A stretch of 59,646 nt of DNA from Cytophagales bacterium (GTDB lineage Bacteria; Bacteroidota; Bacteroidia; Cytophagales; 172606-1), in contig JAUJNL010000035.1 of the NCBI GenBank assembly GCA_030448185.1, forward strand, positions 1 through 59,646, written 5' to 3'. Shown one piece after another: positions 8,614 through 17,973 of this stretch. Position 1 is the first letter of the stretch; each line of letters starts with the position of its first letter. The notes under the pieces were generated by a model. That model did not search any database. It was not told the DNA's origin and was given only the letters and a program-made list of their open reading frames with translations. The position numbers and the translations under genes are program-made.

Positions 8614-10680
8614 TTAGGAGGATTGCGCTACTCCCGGAGCCGGTTGCTCCGGTGATTCCATTGGCGTTAATGCTTTTACATCGATAATCTCTACCTCTAC
8701 CCGGCCGGTATTCCGGGCAAGCTGAACCATGTGAGCAGTACCTCCCAGATCATCCCCTTCATTTTTACCATCCCATACTGCCAGGAGGATAATCTTCTCG
8801 GCTCCCGACGTCAGGGCCATCTGCAATACCCAATGGTTGCCTCGCTCCCAAGGATTCGTATTAGTGCCCTCCAGCCACCGGGGTAATCCATTCTTTTCGC
8901 TCCGATCACTCAGTTCGAGCACTTGTTTGGTTTTGGTAAGATTCAGAAACCGCGTTCGCCACGTATCCAGGTCATTAAAAACTTGTCGGGCGTAATCTGA
9001 TTTTGGCATGGGCAGACAGACCATGCTAAGAATGTTTAGCTCGGCACACACTTCGTGGAACAGGATATCGGAGCCAGGAGCAGCGGAGGCCAAGCCTTCA
9101 ACTTTACCATCCCTTGCAATTGTTTCCAGATGAGTACGAATCAGTTCCCTTGCTTTGCTTTCAGCCAGTTTAGGAAAACGAGGCATTTTACGGTCATCCG
9201 CGTCGACGCGGTGTCCGGCGAATATGACTATGCAGCGATCTTTCTCATTTGCAGGAGCCGGTGACGCAAATTGTTTATCGATTGCTCCAATGACCTGGTG
9301 TGCTAGGTCGGCTTTCACACCGAGGGCCGCAAACAATTGCAATTGTCCCTTCACTGCGTTCCAGGCGAATAAATTGTTCTCGGGCAGTTCGTCCTGGTAC
9401 CGTTTAATAACCCGGCGGGCATTCGGTTCAGTAAGGAAAAGCAAATCGGCGTTACTGATGTTAGCCCAGATCCATTCCGAATCAGTTGGTTTCAACTGGC
9501 TCCTGGCAGCTTCCACGGAAGCTGGAACCAGTAAATGGAGGATTTTGATATCCTGAATTAATTTTCCCCGGTACGTATCTGCCTCACCATCCGTGTTAAA
9601 CGTAATTTTCCACTTGTCATCTGGCTCCTCCGACAAGTCCAGAAAAATAGTGCCCATTTGCAGCGCCGTTAGCCCCGCGTAAAAATGGTTCAAATCTTGG
9701 TAGAAAGCATCGCGGTAAGCTTGGTAAGAATCCCGTAAGGCTTGGCTCATGGCAGCTTCCCGGCGTTCTTCCAGGGTAAGGAGCTGCTCAAATTTTTGCC
9801 GCCACCGGGTTTTTTGATTTCTGCCTTTCAGCGTTAGGGCTTCTACGCGGTTTTTAGCTGTAATGCTTCGGCTTTCTAACACCCGGCTGATGGCCTGCTC
9901 CGAGGCTTGCAGCAGTTCCGACTTCCGGGTGTTTCGGTATAAGCGTTCATATACGTTGGCCAAGGACAGGTTGGCCGTTACATTGTACTGTTTAGTACCC
10001 AAGATTTGTTCCAGCATGTCTCTTGCTCCTTCGTAGTCCTCCAAGTCCCATAAGGCCTTGGCAATGAGCTGAAGTCCGATCCACTGGAAGCGCAAACCGC
10101 GTATGTCCTGCGCCAGCAGTCGCAGCCATCCCTTTGATTGCGCAGCCCGGGCGCGGTCAATCTCTTCGATAAAGTCCAGGGGAACTGCTTGCACGGAAGC
10201 CGGGTCCGCTTCCGGAAGGGTGGGCAGCATCTGAAAAATGGGACTGTCGGTAGTCCGGTCGCTGGCCAGCGTAGCTTTAATTGTCTGGATGAGTTTATCC
10301 CGGTCCGCGGCGGGATTATCTATTGAGTAGGCGAAATAACGGTCCGTGAGCAGGTCAAACGGGGTGCCGTCCGACACGGGTACGCCTTTAATCAGGATGG
10401 TTCCTTTCTTGCGGAGGGCGTGCCGGATTCCCAGTTCGTAGAAAACGTTGGCATTGTGAATGGTAATGTCGCAGATGACCAGGTCGGCTTCCAGAATCAA
10501 CGAGAACATATCCTCCCGGATGTTGCCGGCATCCACGATTTCCCCGGTGGTCGAACCAGCTAAATTAGCGGCTCTTAATGCTGGTTCGAGCAGGTCCGTG
10601 TGCACCCGTTCAAAATCCAACTCCTTGCCGGAGGAATCTTTTTTCCTGCCAAAGGGACGAATAACGAATACGCGTACCAT
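8614..10680 (-). CDS. Deoxyribosyltransferase-like / TRAFs-binding (TPR) / SLOG-like domain protein
   Basis: A 688-residue soluble three-part protein. Residues 1-150 resemble a nucleoside 2-deoxyribosyltransferase-type Rossmannoid domain (VFVIRPFG, DAGNIREDMF, ADLVICDITIHNANVFYELG). Residues 170-470 are helical and TPR-like, resembling the TRAFs-binding DUF4071 region (ALWDLEDYEGARDMLEQ, LTLKGRNQKTRW, FYAGLTALQMGTIFLDL). Residues 490-670 repeat the SLOG-like domain of the convergent neighbour (IVIFAGHRVDADDR, GSDILFHEVCAEL, LLAVWDGKNEGDDLGGTAH). Families with this make-up are assigned to nucleotide-centred conflict or stress systems, with the N-terminal domain possibly acting on nucleotides or NAD. 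A dyad operator candidate lies about 135 bp upstream at 10816-10833. Function is inferred from domains only. Confidence 0.75.
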   Translation of the reverse strand: MVRVFVIRPFGRKKDSSGKELDFERVHTDLLEPALRAANLAGSTTGEIVDAGNIREDMFSLILEADLVICDITIHNANVFYELGIRHALRKKGTILIKGVPVSDGTPFDLLTDRYFAYSIDNPAADRDKLIQTIKATLASDRTTDSPIFQMLPTLPEADPASVQAVPLDFIEEIDRARAAQSKGWLRLLAQDIRGLRFQWIGLQLIAKALWDLEDYEGARDMLEQILGTKQYNVTANLSLANVYERLYRNTRKSELLQASEQAISRVLESRSITAKNRVEALTLKGRNQKTRWRQKFEQLLTLEERREAAMSQALRDSYQAYRDAFYQDLNHFYAGLTALQMGTIFLDLSEEPDDKWKITFNTDGEADTYRGKLIQDIKILHLLVPASVEAARSQLKPTDSEWIWANISNADLLFLTEPNARRVIKRYQDELPENNLFAWNAVKGQLQLFAALGVKADLAHQVIGAIDKQFASPAPANEKDRCIVIFAGHRVDADDRKMPRFPKLAESKARELIRTHLETIARDGKVEGLASAAPGSDILFHEVCAELNILSMVCLPMPKSDYARQVFNDLDTWRTRFLNLTKTKQVLELSDRSEKNGLPRWLEGTNTNPWERGNHWVLQMALTSGAEKIILLAVWDGKNEGDDLGGTAHMVQLARNTGRVEVEIIDVKALTPMESPEQPAPGVAQSS

Positions 10681-10815
10681 ATACTGAATAGGTGGGTTAG
10701 TAGATCGGAGAATTTGTCAGTCCGAACGATACGATTACCAACGCATTATCCGCTGCGCTTCCCTTACTCGCCACGCATTTCCTATCAAAAGTCACGAAAC
10801 TGAAAACACCTCGCA

Positions 10816-10833
10816 ATACCTACTTTTAGGTAT
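10816..10833. promoter_or_regulatory. Dyad ATACCTA-N4-TAGGTAT, copy 1
   Basis: Perfect 7-4-7 inverted repeat with spacer CTTT, upstream of the 688-residue minus-strand gene. Identical in sequence to the copy at 43194-43211. Interpreted as a binding site for a dimeric regulator. Confidence 0.6.
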
Positions 10834-10932
10834 ATTTTGGGTTTCCAAATATATTAGCTATCCAGAAGCATTCGATTCTTGCTAAGCCAGGAGCCGGCCG
10901 GAAGGGGTATGTTGGAAACGGGGCAAGTACGG

Positions 10933-13401
10933 CTAACCGATGGCTTTCATTTTCTTCTTCAAGCCTTCCACTACGGACAGGTAGGCTTGATCCCGGTACT
11001 GCCAATGGCTGCTTACAATCCATTGGATTCCTTTGAGTGCTTCTTTATTTTTAGTCTCGAAGTCTTTGGGTAATCCATCCACCTGGGCAATAATGGTTTC
11101 GTCAATGTCGCAGGGACGCAGGAAAATCGGTACGAATTTATCCGTCATCTTCGGAATTTCCCTCTCCCAGATGTAGGAGGAATTCATAAAGTCGGGACTG
11201 ATAAGGGCCAGCACCAGGTCGGCTTTTTCCATTTCGGCCATGATGCGTTCATCCCAGTCTTCGCCCGGTGCGATTTCCAGGTCGTGCCACGTCTCTACGT
11301 ATTGCCCCCGTTTCAGGGCGGCAAAGTGCGTTTCTAATTCCCGCCGGTACGTGGCATCCACGTGGGAGTAGGAAAAGAAGATACGTTTGGGCATTAGATT
11401 TTGCCGGCCCAGCAGGGAGTAGAACAGGGCCGGAATGGGTAGCACCTTCCCCGTGGTGGTTTTCATAAATTTTTCCGAGCCGGATAAACTTTCTTGCAGC
11501 TCCTCGGCGCCGAAAAAGTCCCGGTCGTTGGTGGAAAACTGGATCTTTTTGATGAAGGGAAGCTTTTCGTGTCGGCGCGTTGCCTGCTGCGTGTGCGCTT
11601 CTTCTACGGGCTGGGAGGAGGCTGATGGCGGGATAAGCCGCGTATTCCCGGCGGCGGAAGATTTCGTTTCCCCAAAGCGGTGCACCCGGGTAAAAAAATC
11701 AAATATTTCCTCCAGCAGCTTACTCCGCTGCGCAGCTTGCCCCTCAATATGGACGAACAGTCTCTGTTCACGGCCCTGGCTTTCGGCGAAGGAGCGTTGC
11801 ACGCGTACCATCACCGAACAACCATTCTCTTCGTAGATCATGCCGTATCGCCAGTAGTGGGGTTCCCGGACTTGAACCTGGGCCCCTTTCCGGGCAATAA
11901 AATTGGAGATGCGCCAGAAGGGCATGTAGTGCTCGTAACGCACCACGAAGGTAAGCGGAATGAGTTTTTGGAGGTGTCTGGCTAGTTTTTGCTCGGGCAG
12001 GTACTGCGGCACTACAAACTGTCCCGGTGCGTCGGGCCGCTCGAAGATGATCTGGTAGTGTTTAAGCAAGGCCACGAATAGCCTGGGAAGCAGCGTTTTT
12101 TCTTCCTCGCGCACCTTGCTCCTACGGATGGTTTTGTTTACGTCTGCCCGGCTAAACTCCCCGTTGTTCTTTGCCATGGCCTCGTTAGCCAGCACCTTGA
12201 AGACGAAGTTCGACCATCCGGCGGGGTCCACGATCAGGTACGCCTCTGCGGCGGGTAACTCTTTGTACCAGAGCAGTTCGCCGGCGGCCTTCATCACCAG
12301 CAGCGTATCGTAATAATCACTTTTTCCGGTTGGTTTGCCCAGCCGCTGGTCGCAGTACTTCACGAAAGCGGTCCGCTCCATCACCAGGTGTTGCTCGTGG
12401 CGGAGGGCCGGCAGCACCTCGTCGCGCACCTGGATCATTTCGTGGGTGAAAAGTTCGGCTTTTTGGGTAAGTGCCTCAATTTTCCGGTCAAGGTGTTGCT
12501 TAAAATAGCTCCATTCGGCTTGCCAACGGGCATCTTTGCCGTAGGCGCCCTGTACGCTGAGGTAAAACTGCCCTTCCGGCTCTACCTTGTACAGGTCAGT
12601 CCATTCTTTGTCGATGCCCTGTCTTTCACACTCATCGGCGCGGCTCTGAATGGCCCAGACGGCCATGTTACGGCTAGGGTCATTCGCCGTCACCTCGCGG
12701 TTGGTATCCTCCCCCGTAAAATAGTCAACGTTTCCCAGCCAGTAGCCCAGCGGGAAGTGCTGGTCCCCCTCTCCTCCTTTTTCTTTGGGGAGGGGCTGCC
12801 AAAGCGTCAGGTATAAGGCCCGGCTGTCCAGGTACAGGTTGTGGGTGGCGTGGTAGAAATCTTGTCCACCGAAATCAAAACAGGTCAGTCGGTACTTATT
12901 GCCTTGAATCTGCGCTTGCCACGATTTTATTTTGATCCCGTGGGTACTCTGGGATTCTTTTGTGTATTGCCCTTTGCTCAAATAGTTGAGCAACTGGCTT
13001 TTGCCCGCCCGGGTATTGCCCAGCAGAATGAGTTTGAGGGAGCGGTTAGGTTGGGGTTGGGCTTCTTGGCCTTGTTTTTCGAAATAAGCCCTTAGCCCTT
13101 TGGCGTCCATCTCTAAACCCTCGGGGATGCCCGCAATGCCTTTGTCTAACCAAATACTATAAAGTCGAGGATTCTTGAATAAGATAACCGCTACGGAAGA
13201 AGCTTCTGCAATCTGGTTGTTGCTCAGGTATAAGGTTTGCAGGCCGGAGAGTTCCCTGAGGAAACTCACGTCGGTGAGCTGGTTGTTGCTCAGGTCTAAG
13301 GTTTGCAGGCCGGAGAGTTCCTTGAGGAAGCTGTAGTTAGTAATCGGGTTGCGGCTCAGGTATAAGGTTTGCAGGCCGGAGAGTTCCCTGAGGAAACTCA
13401 C
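10933..13401 (-). CDS. LRR-ROC/COR GTPase-TIR protein (C-terminal, clean part)
   Basis: An 822-residue frame covering the last LRR units, a Roco module and a TIR effector. After LRRs (SFLRELSGLQTLYLSNNQ) comes the ROC GTPase: P-loop GNTRAGKSQLLNYL, a FDFGGQDFYHATH switch motif and a second half ending near YLSVQG. COR follows (SDYYDTLLVMKAAGELLWY, VVPQYLPEQ). The C-terminal TIR starts at KRIFFSYSHVDATYRRELE and contains DLVLALISPDFMNSSYIWERE, with the Glu expected for NAD+ cleavage in TIR NADases. The likely role is an NLR-like immune protein in which LRR sensing and GTPase switching release TIR activity. The frame start is an arbitrary GTG inside the LRR array; the natural N terminus lies at 14285 and is reached only across frameshifts. 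Neighbour genes are also conflict-type. Confidence 0.82.
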   Translation of the reverse strand: MSFLRELSGLQTLYLSRNPITNYSFLKELSGLQTLDLSNNQLTDVSFLRELSGLQTLYLSNNQIAEASSVAVILFKNPRLYSIWLDKGIAGIPEGLEMDAKGLRAYFEKQGQEAQPQPNRSLKLILLGNTRAGKSQLLNYLSKGQYTKESQSTHGIKIKSWQAQIQGNKYRLTCFDFGGQDFYHATHNLYLDSRALYLTLWQPLPKEKGGEGDQHFPLGYWLGNVDYFTGEDTNREVTANDPSRNMAVWAIQSRADECERQGIDKEWTDLYKVEPEGQFYLSVQGAYGKDARWQAEWSYFKQHLDRKIEALTQKAELFTHEMIQVRDEVLPALRHEQHLVMERTAFVKYCDQRLGKPTGKSDYYDTLLVMKAAGELLWYKELPAAEAYLIVDPAGWSNFVFKVLANEAMAKNNGEFSRADVNKTIRRSKVREEEKTLLPRLFVALLKHYQIIFERPDAPGQFVVPQYLPEQKLARHLQKLIPLTFVVRYEHYMPFWRISNFIARKGAQVQVREPHYWRYGMIYEENGCSVMVRVQRSFAESQGREQRLFVHIEGQAAQRSKLLEEIFDFFTRVHRFGETKSSAAGNTRLIPPSASSQPVEEAHTQQATRRHEKLPFIKKIQFSTNDRDFFGAEELQESLSGSEKFMKTTTGKVLPIPALFYSLLGRQNLMPKRIFFSYSHVDATYRRELETHFAALKRGQYVETWHDLEIAPGEDWDERIMAEMEKADLVLALISPDFMNSSYIWEREIPKMTDKFVPIFLRPCDIDETIIAQVDGLPKDFETKNKEALKGIQWIVSSHWQYRDQAYLSVVEGLKKKMKAIG

Positions 13402-14036
13402 GTCGGTGAGCTGGTTGTTGCTCAGGTTTAAGGTTTGCAGGCCGGAGAGTTCCGCCGAGGAAGCTGTAGTTAGTAATCGGGTTGCCGCTCAGGTATAAGG
13501 TTTGCAGGCCGGAGAGTTCCCCGAGGAAACTCACGTCGGTGAGCTGGTTGTTGCTCAGGTATAAGGTTTGCAGGCCGGAGAGTTCCCTGAGGAAACTCAC
13601 GTCGGTGAGCTGGTTGTTGCTCAGGTCTAAGGTTTGCAGGCCGGAGAGTTCCCTGAGGAAACTCACGTCGGTGAGCTGATTAAAACTCAGGTATAAGGTT
13701 TGCAGGCCGGAGAGTTCCCTGAGGAAACTCACGTCGGTGAGCTGGTTGTTGCTCAGGTCTAAGGTTTGCAGGCCGGAGAGAGTTCCCTGAGAGAACTCAC
13801 GTCGGTGAGCTGGTTGTTGCTCAGGTCTAAGGTTTGCAGGCCGGAGAGTTCCCTGAGGAAACTCACGTCGGTGAGCTGATTGTTGCTCAGGTATAAGGTT
13901 TGCAGGCCGGAGAGTTCCTTGAGGAAGCTGTAGTTAGTAATCGGGTTGCGGCTCAGGTATAAGGTTTGCAGGCCGGAGAGTTCTCTGAGGAAACTCACGT
14001 CGGTGAGCTGGTTGTTGCTCAGGTTTAAGGTTTGCA
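13201..14036 (-). repeat. Tandem array of about 13 near-identical 66-bp LRR units
   Basis: Each unit encodes one 22-residue leucine-rich repeat, mostly SFLRELSGLQTLYLSNNQ plus LTDV, with a second type containing NPITNYSFLKELSG. Units are almost identical at DNA level. The phrase GGTTTGCAGGCCGGAGAG occurs twelve times, plus one truncated unit at 14028-14036. This implies very recent expansion or conversion. Irregular units near 13450, 13780 and 14036 carry the indels that break the reading frame. Confidence 0.9.
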
Positions 14037-14285
14037 GCGAATTTTATACCTTTTTAATGGGTACAAGCTTTCGCTGGTCAGCCGGTTAGCACGGCCTTTA
14101 TTAGCGGTTTCTTTCCATTCCGTTCCATTCCAATAATACCTGCCCAAGTTAATTCCTTCCAGTCCGGTCAGTCCAAACAATTTTTCGGGTAATTCGGTCA
14201 GTCCGCAGTTACCGAGGTCAATAAAAGTAGCCCGTTCGGCTTTCGCTTTTTCAATGATTTTTAATACATCAAGTGAGATTGGCAT
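13402..14285 (-). pseudogene. N-terminal LRR part of the Roco-TIR gene, frameshifted
   Basis: The natural start is the ATG at 14285 (MPISLDVLKIIEKAKAERAT, then FIDLGNCGLTELPEKLFGL), a typical N-terminal cap for bacterial LRR-Roco proteins. The frame then enters the LRR array but shifts at about 14036, where a unit is truncated. It shifts again near 13780 (GGAGAGAGTTCC in place of GGAGAGTTCC) and near 13450 (GTTCCGCCGAGG in place of GTTCCTTGAGG). With the three indels repaired, a single protein of roughly 1,110 residues would run to 10933. Either repeat slippage switched the gene off or the assembly is wrong within the repeat; the sequence cannot decide. Confidence 0.75.
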
Positions 14286-14525
14286 GGCAGTACGTAGGGT
14301 AATGGTTCGTCGGGGAAGCTGCTTTGCAGGCTCAAGATAGCCAAAAAGGCTTCAGCGGGGCAAAATTACCTGCGGTAGTTCTACACGAAGCAGCCCGAAA
14401 AGTAAACGTTCGATTACGAATCGGCAATAGCAGCCCCCGAATAATTTGAAAACCAGAAATGGTATTTTATAGCTGGCAAGGAAGCAGGAGAAATACTACG
14501 GGAGAAGAGACGATCAAACGGCAAA

Positions 14526-14543
14526 ATACCTAAAAATGGGTAT
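14526..14543. promoter_or_regulatory. Dyad ATACCTA-N4-TGGGTAT, copy 2
   Basis: Inverted repeat with one mismatch, spacer AAAA, in the divergent intergenic region between the LRR-Roco-TIR gene and the hydrolase/CHAT gene. It could serve either promoter. Confidence 0.5.
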
Positions 14544-14709
14544 TGGTAACACCGTAAATATTGACCTTATTGCGCCCGAAGCGCAGGAACTGACCGTCCT
14601 TCTAAAGGCGTATCTTTAAATTCGAAGTATCAGCATGATCAGAAAGAAGTTTAGTACGCTCTGGACTTATTTTGACCTCCCCTCTATAACCGCATAGCTA
14701 TATCAGCTC

Positions 14710-17700
14710 ATGAAAATTAATGAAATCACTGTCAGGGGCGTAAAGCAAACGCCTGTGGCAACCGGTGCGTCCACTGATGATCTCACTGCGCTACGCGCCT
14801 CTTTCGTGCTCAGTGGTTCCGTAAGGGCCTTTACGGAAACGCATACCGTTGCCCTGACCAGGGACGACCTGATTGAGTTGGTGTTTGAAGACAACACGCA
14901 GTGGTTCTGCAACGGAGATACGTTAGAAGATGTTTTTCCGGAATCAACCCAACAAAACCGCTTGGCCAGTGGTGCTTTCGAGGTCCCGCTTACGGTACGC
15001 AGCACGAATGCGGAGCGGAGTCTTCTCGGCGATGTTGCGTTGAAAGCCATACATATTTTTACTAAAAATACCGTTGGCTGGGAAGTAAGAAAGCTGGCGG
15101 CAGAGCTGGAAATAAAACAACTGGAAAACACCACCGGCTTGTACCGGCTTGACGCTGCTTTCGGGTTTCGGCCGTTTGTACCTGAGCTCACGGCTACTCC
15201 CTACCTGCTTTTGCTGCATGGTATGCCCTCTTCCACCAAAGGCTCGTTCGGCGGGTTGCTCCACACGGAAGCGTGGCAATATATTCAGCAAACCTACGGC
15301 TCCCGGGTACTGGCTTTCCAGCACGAAACCTTGACCAAAAGTCCGTTGGAGAACGTGCTGGATCTGGTCAAACAATTACCCCCAAACGCTTCGCTGCATA
15401 TCATCAGCCACTCCCGGGGAGGTCTGATCGGTGACATACTCTGCCGCTGGAGCAGCAGCAATGAACACAGCCGGGGCTTTGACGAAAACGAAATCAATTA
15501 CTTGAAGAAAGAAAACCGGACTAATGACTGGGAAAAAATTGAGAGTATACATAAAGAATTGCAAAACCGGAAGATTACGGTTGACAAATTTATCCGGGTG
15601 GCCTGCCCGGCTGGGGGAACCACCCTGACCTCCAAGCGGCCGGATTATTTTTTCAACATGGCCTTCAACCTGATCGGCTACGGAACGGGTATTGCCGCCA
15701 GCCCGGTATACGTGGCCTTTAAAAACCTGATTGCTGCCGTCATTGACGCTAGAAACGATCTCGACGCGCTGCCCGGCCTGGAAGCGATGAACCCGGATTC
15801 AGCCTTTATTAAAGTGCTCAATAGCCCCGTAACCCAGGTAGCATTGGATAGCCCGTTAGTAGTTATTTCGGGTAATTGCAAAATGAAGCCCGACCTAAAG
15901 GCGCTGGTCATTATTGCCAGTAAGTTGTTTTACCTCAAAGACAATGACCTGGTGGTAAATACCCGGTCTATGTACCAGGGTACTAAGCGGTTAGCTCCCG
16001 TGCAGTATTTTTTTGATGAGGCCGCGGATACGGATCATTTTCATTACTTCCGCAACAAAGGAACGGGCAATGCGCTCTTGCGGGCTTTACAAGCAACGGG
16101 AGACGGACAAATTGCCGGTTTTATTCGCCTGCAGCAGAGCATCATTCTGGAAAACGAGCGGAATGCCCTGCTGAATCTGGATGGTGGCCAGGTGTTTACC
16201 CATACGGTTACGGGAACCAAACCCATCGTGGTGCTGCTGCCCGGCATTATGGGTTCTAACCTCACGCAGCATGATCGATTGCTGTGGATCAACTACCTAA
16301 AGTTTATTGCCGGTGGCTTGACTGATTTGGATATTAATTCCCCCGGCATTAAGGCCCCCTCCTTAATCAGGACTTCCTACAAACGACTGGTAGACTACCT
16401 CTCCTCCACCTACGACGTTGTTACCTTTCCCTTCGATTGGCGTCTGCCATTAAACGAATCAGCTGCCCTGTTTAATAACAAAATCATTGAGCTTTTAGCC
16501 TACAAGCAACCCATCAAAATTATCGGGCATTCCATGGGCGGCGTTTTGGTGAGGGATTTTATTGTCAAGCACCCAGAAACGTGGGCGAAACTGAACCGTT
16601 CCCTTGGCTTCCGTTTGCTATTTCTGGGTTCTCCTTTGGGCGGCTCGTTCCGCATTCCGGCTGTTCTGTTCGGGGAGGATGCTGTTATCGACAAACTAAG
16701 TAAGATTGACATTTTTCACACCAAAGAAGAGTTACTGGAGAAATTCTCAAAGTTGCCCGGTTTAGTAAGCCTGCTTCCTTTTTCTACTGATCAGGCGAAT
16801 GATTTTTCCAATACGGCTACTTGGCAGCGGATGAAAGAGGCATTTGGCAGGAATGGCTGGCCTTTGCCCATTAACAAAGACCTGGATGACTTTAGAAGCT
16901 ACCGGGATCACGTTATCGAGAACTTGAGTAGTATAGATTATTCCAATATGGTGTACATCGCCGGCAGGGACAAAGCTACTCCCTGCGGGTACCGGATTGA
17001 TGACACGGCTACTGGCCAGGAATTGGTTTTTTTGAGTACTGCCGAGGGCGACCAGAGTGTAACCTGGGAAACCGGTATCCCGAAACCCATGATTCAGAAC
17101 AATTCGGTGTACTACGTCAATGTCACCCACGGGTCACTGGCCAATGAACCAGGAATATTCAGAGGCATTGCCGAAATACTGGCCAGTGGCTTTACCAATC
17201 TCCTAAGTAGGACAAGACCGGTAGTACGCAGCGACGAAAAGGTATTTAAAATGCCTGAGCTGCACGATTTTGACTTATCACCCGAGGGCATTGAGCGGAC
17301 CCTTTTAGGCCTGGGGACGGAAGAAACTATACCTGCAAGCGAAACACCAATTGACGTTTGGGTTAGCCATGGAGATCTACGCTATGCTTCCTATCCAGTT
17401 CTAGCGGGACATTTTCTGGGTGACGGGGTTTTGTACACGGAAGAGGTGATTGATTACTACTTACAAGGAGCTCTTTCCGAAAGGCATCGGCTGGGGCTGT
17501 ATCCCGGGGAAATTGGCACCAGCGAGATACTTGTATCCACGGAAGAAGATTTTCAAGGGGCGATCATTGTGGGATTGGGTGCTTATGATTCATTAACGGC
17601 TTTCCAATTAAGCCAAACGGTGGAGCAGGGCGTTGCCAAATACCTGCTGAACCTCAACAGTAAAACCACGCATCAGGGGTACCGGGTTGCTCACGCAGAC

Positions 17701-17973
17701 ACCTTGGGAATCTCCTCACTCATTATTGGTTGCGGATACGGCGGATTATCCGTGGATAGCTCAGTGAGAGCGATCATCCAGGGAGTACAGCAGGCGAATA
17801 AGAAAGTAAAGAAGCTACGTGATGGCGAAGCAAGAACCATACAACACATTGAATTTATTGAGCAGTACGAGGACCGGGCATTACACTGTTTCTACGCTAT
17901 TTCCAGAATGGAGAAAGACGAAAATAATTCTTTAAATGCAGTGGTTGCCAGAAAAAAATCAGAAGCTTATTAG
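14710..17973 (+). CDS. Double alpha/beta-hydrolase protein, N-terminal part of a CHAT-protease chimera
   Basis: A 1,087-residue frame. Residues 1-150 are a beta-rich lead-in. Residues 165-420 form a first alpha/beta-hydrolase (LLLLHGMPSSTKGSFGG; nucleophile Ser235 in ISHSRGG). Residues 490-800 form a second, LCAT-like hydrolase (VVLLPGIMGSNLTQ; Ser608 in IIGHSMGG; LGSPLGGSFRIP). From about residue 860 the sequence matches the module that precedes CHAT peptidases in such chimeras (VSHGDLRYASYPVLAGHFLGD, LGLYPGEIGTSEI, FIEQYEDRAL). The frame stops at 17973, but homology continues directly downstream in other frames. The natural protein is therefore inferred to be an esterase-like sensor/effector fused to a caspase-like protease. 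Substrates are unknown. Confidence 0.75.
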   Translation: MKINEITVRGVKQTPVATGASTDDLTALRASFVLSGSVRAFTETHTVALTRDDLIELVFEDNTQWFCNGDTLEDVFPESTQQNRLASGAFEVPLTVRSTNAERSLLGDVALKAIHIFTKNTVGWEVRKLAAELEIKQLENTTGLYRLDAAFGFRPFVPELTATPYLLLLHGMPSSTKGSFGGLLHTEAWQYIQQTYGSRVLAFQHETLTKSPLENVLDLVKQLPPNASLHIISHSRGGLIGDILCRWSSSNEHSRGFDENEINYLKKENRTNDWEKIESIHKELQNRKITVDKFIRVACPAGGTTLTSKRPDYFFNMAFNLIGYGTGIAASPVYVAFKNLIAAVIDARNDLDALPGLEAMNPDSAFIKVLNSPVTQVALDSPLVVISGNCKMKPDLKALVIIASKLFYLKDNDLVVNTRSMYQGTKRLAPVQYFFDEAADTDHFHYFRNKGTGNALLRALQATGDGQIAGFIRLQQSIILENERNALLNLDGGQVFTHTVTGTKPIVVLLPGIMGSNLTQHDRLLWINYLKFIAGGLTDLDINSPGIKAPSLIRTSYKRLVDYLSSTYDVVTFPFDWRLPLNESAALFNNKIIELLAYKQPIKIIGHSMGGVLVRDFIVKHPETWAKLNRSLGFRLLFLGSPLGGSFRIPAVLFGEDAVIDKLSKIDIFHTKEELLEKFSKLPGLVSLLPFSTDQANDFSNTATWQRMKEAFGRNGWPLPINKDLDDFRSYRDHVIENLSSIDYSNMVYIAGRDKATPCGYRIDDTATGQELVFLSTAEGDQSVTWETGIPKPMIQNNSVYYVNVTHGSLANEPGIFRGIAEILASGFTNLLSRTRPVVRSDEKVFKMPELHDFDLSPEGIERTLLGLGTEETIPASETPIDVWVSHGDLRYASYPVLAGHFLGDGVLYTEEVIDYYLQGALSERHRLGLYPGEIGTSEILVSTEEDFQGAIIVGLGAYDSLTAFQLSQTVEQGVAKYLLNLNSKTTHQGYRVAHADTLGISSLIIGCGYGGLSVDSSVRAIIQGVQQANKKVKKLRDGEARTIQHIEFIEQYEDRALHCFYAISRMEKDENNSLNAVVARKKSEAY

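Noticed and set aside
13482..13679. Plus-strand frame with repeated RYKVCRPESS
   Set aside because: Antisense reading of the tandem LRR array; the periodicity comes from the DNA repeat.
13201..14036. CRISPR array
   Set aside because: Regular 66-bp spacing without variable spacers; each unit encodes a leucine-rich repeat.
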